DNA from: Salminus brasiliensis
Taxonomy: Eukaryota > Chordata > Actinopteri > Characiformes > Bryconidae
Direction of reading: 5' to 3'
DNA length: 64,000 nt
Assembly (NCBI RefSeq): GCF_030463535.1
Contig: NC_132878.1
Location: 38,362,761 to 38,426,760, forward strand
Both the position numbers and the translations under genes were made by a program. The notes beneath the pieces were generated by a model. The model was not told the DNA's origin. It did not search any database and was given only the letters and a program-made list of their open reading frames with translations. This document shows, in pieces, positions 49,401 to 58,117 of this stretch. Numbering within the stretch: position 1 is the first letter of the stretch; every line of letters begins with the position of its first letter.

Positions 49401-52400
49401 TTGAGGAGTGTGGAGTTTGAGGAGACGCCTAGGAGAGGTTGAGGGTGAGTTCTGGGGTGGTCCAGGCTTGGTCCAGTGCAGATGTTCTAAAGATGCTGCC
49501 TCTTTAAGAGCTGGGCACAGGGCAGCGCAAGGTTGTGAGAACGTTTCAAATACGTTGTGAGAACGTTTGGAGTAGCCAACAAAGCCTGCTACATGTAAAG
49601 GGACTAGATAATTAGGTGTAATTAGTGTGTTCACATCTTTGGCCACCCCCATCACACACACACACATACACACACTCACTCACTAGTCACTTAATCTCTG
49701 AATACGCTCACCCAAGACACACACACACACACACACACACAAAATCACACACCACAGTGGTGAAAACACTTTGATGTAAGAGGAGTCGTCCTGGACTCAA
49801 AAGCATAAAGGCACTGTTTTAAGCTGTCTCTCGTTCTCTTTCGAGCCCTCCCTCCGTTCCACCCCCCTTTTTCTTTCCTCTTTCCACAGTGGCTGTAAGA
49901 CACACACAGATGAATGGACAACAACCTTTCCCCTCCTCCCTCCCCCCCCTCCACCCCCTTCTCTTTTTCAGTCTTCCCACCCTGCGTTCTTTGAGCCCAG
50001 CTCAGTCAATTCTCTAGCGCTAGTAAAGGGAGGAGGGTGAGGGGGGGTGCGCAAAAAAAAAAAAAAAAAAGCATCAAATGTTTTCGGCCGTCAGTAATGA
50101 GGTAGTGGACCTCATCAGGGCCCAATCGCCAGCTATCTTTGGCTTTTGTTCGGTCTCAATGGCAAGGCTCGCTTTGAAAAACTGAAAGGCAACTTTTTGA
50201 AGAACAAGAGAGAGAAAGGGAGAGAGGCAGAGAGAGAAACGCACACAAGCCCTTTTTTTCTTCTTCTTCTTTTTTCGCCTTTTCATTTCCATTCTCAGCT
50301 GTTGCCCAGAAAAGGCCTGGACATCCAGTATATTGGCTGGACGGCAGCTACATGTGTTCGGCTTGACTTTAAAGCAAAGTAGCCTTCCGCACCCTTGCAA
50401 AAGTGCGTACGTGTTGACGGTCTGTCGACAAACGGGCCAGTTTGTCGGCTCCCAGGCCTTAAGGGTCGTGCTAAAGGCCTGCTTGCTCTTACAACCTTAG
50501 AAGTTGCGCGTTTTGCGTTAAGTTTTGCTCTGGAAGGAACGGGCAATTAGGCATTTGTTCAAGAGCCCTGATGCGCCACAGTGTGTGGCACGCTGGCTGG
50601 ATGTGTGTCTTGTTGAAAGTAGGTTCGGTATTAATAAGACATGTGCAGTGGGATGTCTTGTGGGGGAGGCCGACAGCGAGAGGTTGAAGATGAAGATCTT
50701 CGCGGAGTTATAGGTCTCTAATGAACCCATCAGAGGCCATAATCATGCAATGATCCACAAGGGGACACATCTCCAGCTGATTATATATAACCACACTTTG
50801 ATTGTATTTCTGCTCTCCTCCACTCACTCCTTGCTCCCCCCCCCCCCCCCCCCCACACACACACACCCAGTACTTCCCCCTTTTCTGAGGGACGTCTCGG
50901 TTAACCCACCAGCTGTCAAGGTACGCTCATGAGGGGAAAAACATTTTTTTAGAAACAGAGAGAGGTAAAGGAGGTAAGACAGCGGAAAGAGGGAGGACCA
51001 ACCTGATTTGGTGGCTGTCTGCGCCGTGGCGGCTGTTTACGAGGCGACTCGGTGACGAGGTCACTCGGGGCTGATGAAGCAACACTTTTCCCTTTTGTGT
51101 TTCGCCGCTCGCGGTTTGTCAGCCTGTCATTACGTCTGATTCAGCCAATTGGCTCGGACGCGGAACTCTGAGCTTGAGAGAGAAAAGTTGACAGCATCGG
51201 AGAATGGGAGAAGAGCAGAGAGATGGGGGGGGGGGGGTAGGAATATATCATTCCTCTCTCGCTCTGTGTGGTGATTGCTAATTATCCCTGGTTCAAGGAG
51301 GAGGGTGGCGGAAAATTCACTGATTTCATAATTCGCCGGAACTGTCATCGAGGACTGATTCAGGCAGAGGCCATATATTATTACTTCTGTTAAAAATAAT
51401 CATCCGTCCTTTTCATCAGCTCTTCTTTTTTTGTCATCTTGTGTCTGTGGCATTCTGCTTAGTTTGAGTGTTTCTCGCAGCCTGGATGCACTCACTTGTT
51501 TGAGTGGCTAATAAACTACCAGACTGGTTGGATTTTTTTTATTATTATTATTTTTGGTGGGGAGGGGGGGGGGGGGTTCATCTTGCTTTAGAAGCTCTAG
51601 ACCTGAAATATCCATGTCCAGTAGAAGTTTAAAGAAGTTACTCGTCAAAGTATATATCCATAGATGGAGAGAGAGGGGTAGCTGTACTCTGTGAAATCCA
51701 CTAATTTGTCTAAATTTCTACATAATTAAATCACTATGCATATTAACATTATTAACAGTCTTTATGAGAGGTGAAGTATTAAATGCTCTATTATTTCAGT
51801 CTGCATTGGTGATGAGAACCAGATGTCTGAATAGTTTATGCCCTCTGAAAGTTATTGTCAAAAGCGTGTACGAATACGAGATTTTAACGGTATAAAAAAA
51901 ATGTCTCCGAAAATATCATGTTTTTATGGTATCATAGTACATGGTATACAGTATTTCACAATTCTTATTATCATTATCAGTTATAATCTGTTTTATAATG
52001 AAAGTATAAGTAAAAAGCCTCCTTTTTGATAATAAACTTAATAAACAAACAAATAAATAAGGGAGCTACACATGAGGTGAAGCTTTTTATATAGATTAAT
52101 CTGATGATTACTTTTTTTTTAATACCCTGACGGGTTTACAAAACTATAAATAAAATAGTAAGAAACTGGTGGGATTCTCGTTTGTTTGTTTGTTTGTTTG
52201 TTTTGTTTTGTTTCTACACAGTATGATAACCATGAATTTTCATACAGTGGTATACATTAAACTGCTATACTGCTGCAACCCTAGACAGTTTTTTTAGTTG
52301 TAGTTTTGAGGAGGTTTTGGTGTGAAATATTTATATATATTTATATACATATAAATATTATAAATATATTTATATAAATGTATAGAAATATATTTATATA

Positions 52401-55400
52401 TTTATATACATAGTACAAGGCAAGGCAATGTTATTTGTATAGCACCAATAACAATTGGCAAGTGGTTTACATAAACAGAAAAATACAAAGAAGAACTTAA
52501 GCACTGAAAGATAAAATAAAAGAATACAATTTAAAAAATAAAATTAGTAATAACAATAATAGTTACTGAGCAAAATTTAACCTCAAAAGTAAGACTTGCC
52601 ACTAAGCTGTAAATGAATCCTTTGGACACCCATGCTAGCAACATTTTACAACTTCTAGGAGTGGAGAGCTTAGGATAACATGTCATCAATCATTTTCAGC
52701 ACTGTAAGTGAGGAAGAGCAACAAACCTCAAAGTTGATGATCAATCCTTGGGATAACTTAAAGTTAAAGTGTGACATAGAATCAAGGTTTACCGCGTTGA
52801 GTTGCAGTCATTCCCAGCACCCTGGGGAGATACGGGGAGATCATTGAAAGATATGCTGAATAGCAGCTATGACTTTACCTTTACTAATTTCTTACTTTAA
52901 GTAAGTAACCAGCCTCTAAGCTTTGCCAGCACAGACATATTCTTGAGAGATCTGTGCTAGCAAACTTTTTAAAAGGAGCTGACAAATCTTAGGATGACAT
53001 TTAGCTTCCATATGAATGGAAATAAATTAGTCAATAAAAAGTGTCAGGGCTCATCTACTGCCTTCTGTCAGCTGTTTTTTGTAGCTAAATGCCACTTCTC
53101 CATGTTTAGTCTTCACCATAGGCAGGACTAACTGACTAGTTCCTATAGATCTGAGAGTTCTGCTCGACTTCTATAGCTGCAGCATATCAGATAAATATGC
53201 TGATCCCATGCCATTAAGACATTTATAGACTGAGCAATTAAGAATAGGGGTGTTCCCCTATTTTACTCTTAGTGAGAACGTCCAGTTAGGAGACCTTTAC
53301 AGTACAAGCAAAATAGAAAAATAAAAGTTGTGTGATAAGACCACAAGCCCTGATTCCTGTGACCACTTCTGTTAAGAAATCAGAGCCTGGACGTTTCCCT
53401 ACAGAGCAATTAAACAGCAAACCACTCTGAATGACAGTCAGCTGTGCAACTCCCAGGCCATGGTTAAATACTGTAAGAACTGAGCCCTTCGAAAATACTT
53501 TTAATAAACTCAGCCATGGGAATAGCCCATATGAGCAGTTTTGCTAGTTTTCTTAAATTCTAGACATGGGTTTAAGTAAGTCAGCACCTTCACATATCTG
53601 CTTGTAGGCTACCGATGTAAAGCATCCCACTGTCACCGCCTTGAGGTGAGTTTTATATTGCATTAGAACAAGCGTGAACAGGCAGCAGAGCACAGTGTGT
53701 TTCAGTACTAAACTTTACAACATTTAGAGAAACGTTTACCAAAATGAATTGGCCCTTATCAAACACCAGAATCCATACTGTACAGAATCCTTTACTGTAT
53801 ACCTGTTTAACCACTCTTTTTTTGCATTTGCTTGTAGGAACATTGCCACACTCTCAGTTTGGACACTGGAATAGACTATCGTAGGAGGGAGGTGGTGCCT
53901 CCAGAAAAATACTATTACATGTAAGACTCCTGTCTGCCTGCCCTCCCGCTGCCTTTCTCTTACAGTCTCCTTATGTGTGTTTGTGTGGCGATACAAAAAC
54001 AGTGTTAAGAAACCAAGAAGACGATGTGGAAATGTCAGAGCTGAAAGATGGACTGTGCAGTGCTTTCAGTGGAATACAGAGGGGGACGAAAAAACACTTA
54101 AGGGGAGATGCAGGGAATAAAAACTGTGTCTTCCACTGACTCATTACAAACCTATGCTCTTCAACAGCTGCCCTTTCAGTGTATGCTAATGTGTGTGTGT
54201 GTGTGTGTGTGTGTGTTGGTAGGTGCCCGATTGCCGCTGGCTCCCATTCACATCCACAGTGTTTGTTTTGAACCCAGCATCCTGTTCTATTGAGTCGCCC
54301 TGAAAAGCTAAACACAGCCCCGCACCACTCTCTGTTTGATCCGAGCACTTCAGACCTGGTTAATTTCATATTCTATTCTCTGTCTTTCACTCCTGCTTTC
54401 CACAGATCGAGTGAACCCGATGCAGAGGGTGCCGTGAATACGCTGTTCGATGAATTGGCTTGCAGACAAAATGATGGTACACAAGTTAATTTCCTTTAGT
54501 TACAATGAGAGAGAGAGAGAGGCAGAGAGTATTTCCAGAACAATTGTCTGACATGCTTTTTACTGTGTATGATTTTGAGAACCCCCCCCCCATGTTTAAT
54601 GTAAGTTTTATACAGCAGGATCACCGCTGCTAATTGAGTTGGTTGTGCAATCCTACAGTAACAAGGCCCAGAGTGCTGACCGTGCAGGGCAGAGAGCTGA
54701 CTCTAAGCCGCACCTGTGGAACCGTCGCTGACTGCACCTTCCAAGAGCTCTTTGACAGAGTGAGTAAAGCTTTCAATATATTTCCAATATCAGCCCATAC
54801 CAATTAGATTAAATTCTAATCTGATTTACTTTGTTTGGCGCAAACGACTGTTTTAAAGTCTATAGTGTTTAATATCTTACATATATGTTTAATATCTTAT
54901 GGGCCAACTGGCCGTTGGGCTCCCAGTTCCTTTACAACTCTGCAGTCTGATCACTCAATGTATGTGCAGTAGCATTAGCTTCCTCCTTGGTTCTGATTGT
55001 GCTGCTCAGAGCTGGTTTAGAACCAAAGAAAGAAGTGTGGTTCTCTCGCTGGTAGAACAGTGCATTTCCACCATCGTTTGGTTTCTAACCAGGCGTAATT
55101 CAAAAGGAAAGAAGGGATGGGAGGAATGTTAGATTTTCCCAAATGGATCTAATGGAATAAAATTGTCATTGCACAACTAAACTGCTGCTAAACAGCAAAA
55201 AAAAAAAGAAACAAACATATTTTAAGGTAAGATAAGATAAGATAATCCTTTATTAGTCCCACAATGTCGCAGCAGAAAGGGGATAGCAAGAGTTTAAACC
55301 TTCTTTTATTAACTAACACACTCTTAACTTGCTTTGTGAGCCGTTTGTTGTTGCTGCATCGCATTTTTCTCTTCCCCAAAACTTTTAGTTCCATCTGAAA

Positions 55401-58083
55401 AGGGATGTGGCACTATTTAAGGTAGAATGGAGAATTGAAATAAAAATTCCAACTCAAACTTTTGTTTTGGCTGCTAAATGCTAACATCCATCAGCAGCAA
55501 TTACCAATAACATAGATCTAGGGTAGTTTTTAGTTTTCAAAACAATGAAAAGTTCTGAAGATCATTAATGGTCTATTAATGGTGCCTAGAGGACGCCAGA
55601 TGGCACTCAAACTTGATGGCTACAGCAAACCCAGCCGTTAAAAATGCCTTGACTGGCCCCCAAACTTGAGTTACTGGATCGGATTAGGACATCCCTAGTA
55701 ATACCATCATGTTAAACCAAAATATTGGTGGTATTAGCATGGTCCGTAAATATAACAAATGACCACTTTATAGTCTTAAGGAGCCCTGCATTGCTTGGTC
55801 ATTTTAAACCATCTGAACAGTTGCTTTAGTCAAGTTGTTAAGAGTCTTTCAATTCTTGTTTGGGTGAATTTCTTACTTATAGACTGCTTATGTGAGGTTC
55901 TTGGGCAGTCAATCCACAGATTAATAGTGATGTTCACTGTTGCTGGGATGTCGCAGCAGTCAAAACACCTGATATCAGACTCACATTTGCAAAATTATTT
56001 TCTTTATTCTTACAGATTATACATTCAGTCATGTGAAAAAAATAGGACAACCCACAAAAACATTTAAACATATGTACATTTGATTTTAATATTAACTATT
56101 TTTAATGCATATATAGAAATACTATTTGCTTGTGAAGTTTGGACACCCCTAAATTTATTACTACTTTAGATGCCTATAAGAATTGGGTGCAGCACATTAG
56201 CTGCAGATGATTAGAATATTTTGGAGGATATAAGATTTCTGTCTTATTTAAACCTTTTTTCCTAGAAATCAGCCACTCCGCTGTCCATTAAACTATTTAC
56301 AAGTGCAACAACTGTCAACACGGCCAGTTCAGGCCTTCCTAGCAAGTTCATCCCAAAAGCAGACTAAATAGATAAGTAACAAAGTCTCCAGCAATCCTCA
56401 AATGTCCTCTACAGATGACTCTTACTTTGAATTATTCGGACACAGTAACAGAGGACATGTTTGGCACAAACCAGACAGTGTTTGAGCACAAGAACCCATA
56501 TAAACTGTGTGTCATGGTTTGGGACTGCTTTTCCTGCAGTAGGGCCTGGAGAGCTCTCCAACATAGGATCCACTAGTACTTTAATGTGTCAATACTTTAA
56601 TATATCAAAGGGTGCTTGAGGAGAATTGGGAAATACTGTTATAGGAAGTGTATATTTGTATTAATTACATTTTACAAATGATTTGTAAAAGACATTTCTT
56701 CACTTGTGTGTGTTTTGTTATTTAACATGTCAATATGTTTATAACTACGTTAAAAAAAGACAAAGGTTCCCATGGCTTGTCCTTGTTTTTTCACATGACA
56801 GTATAACATATTTGTGTTCAGTTTGTCAAAGTCTGCTTATTTCAGGAAAGCAAGAAAACAAAACCTTCCATGATATTTGTTGTCCAGTGTTACACTACAT
56901 GGTCAAAAGTATGTGGACACATGTGTTTTATATCTATATATATTCACTTTACATATTAACACTCACTTTACCAATCGAGAGCAAACCAAACTAGATATCT
57001 TATGATGTTCCGATCATCTGCAGCTGATGTGGCCTGATTCTAATTTAAGCATTTGAAGTAGTAAAAAAAAAGTAATAAATAAAGTATTTATCTGTCGATC
57101 TAGCGAGCTAGCTATATTTGCTTGTAGGAAATCCCGTTCTATAACCATACACCTTACACGCCAGATGCAGTGTTATTTATCACTCCAGAGAGCCTCGTTT
57201 TCAGAGTCCACTGGCAGCATGTTTTACACCAATATGTTACACCAGTCATACGAGGAAGTTTGCTTACTTTCTGGTCTTCAGGATTTCATCTCGACATCGA
57301 TGAACTGCCCTTTCTAAATTCCACGCTGTAGAAACTGCAAACCGGGCATGCTTGGCTATCTTCTTATAGCCTTCCACTGCCCCCTATGGGCACTGATTAC
57401 ATTCGTTGTCAGATATTTCTGACAGTTGCTTAGAGGAGCTCGGGGTGTCTGAGTGTTAGCGTGAGGTTTGAAGAGTCAGAGAATGTCTTTGCAATGCTTA
57501 AGGCGTCTAAACCTTTGCACAGGCCGCACTGATGATTGCTTTTGATTCAATGAAAGAAAAGTTTAAGTGTTTTATGTTTGATTTAAAAAAAAAAAAAAAA
57601 AAAAAACAACAACAAGCGGCTGTGGAGCCAGTCGGCATGTCACAGAGAGGCAGCAGTGGTTATTAGGCTTTCAGTTGAGATTTTGAAATCGTGAATAGAC
57701 TCCTTTCTTCTTTCTCCAGTCATAAGACTGGAGAAGTTTATCCCCACAGCCTTGGTGACAGCTACCCTAAGCAAAGACCTCTTAGGGTGAGAGTTTGTGT
57801 GTATGGGAGGGAGAGAGCGAGAGAGATGGAGAGAGCCTTGGATGTTTATTGCCGGTGGCGCGATTGCGTGTCAGCTTTTTGTTTGTGAGCGGGGAAGAGA
57901 GAATCAGCAAGCTGTTCTCTAATGGAGCTGACGTGCTGTCTGTGTCCTTCAGCCCTTTCGAGAGTGCTGTTCACTTCCATCCATGCTGTGCATCTCTGTG
58001 TGTATTACTATGTGTGCGTGTGTGTGTGTGTGCGTGTGTGTGTGCGTGTGTGTGTGCGTGTGTGTGTGTGTGTGCGTGTGCGT

Positions 58084-58117
<34 letters not shown>

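Larger units (their letters stand above)
43545..53837 (+). other. afg1l: afg1l intron 7
   Basis: 10.3 kb, the largest afg1l intron. It holds CNE-like stretches (43850-44040, 48590-49090, 50080-50160, 50530-50760, 51000-51370), a 12-bp minisatellite (49119-49238) and C/A runs. An old repeat block lies at 52420-53600. No extra exon was seen. Confidence 0.75.
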
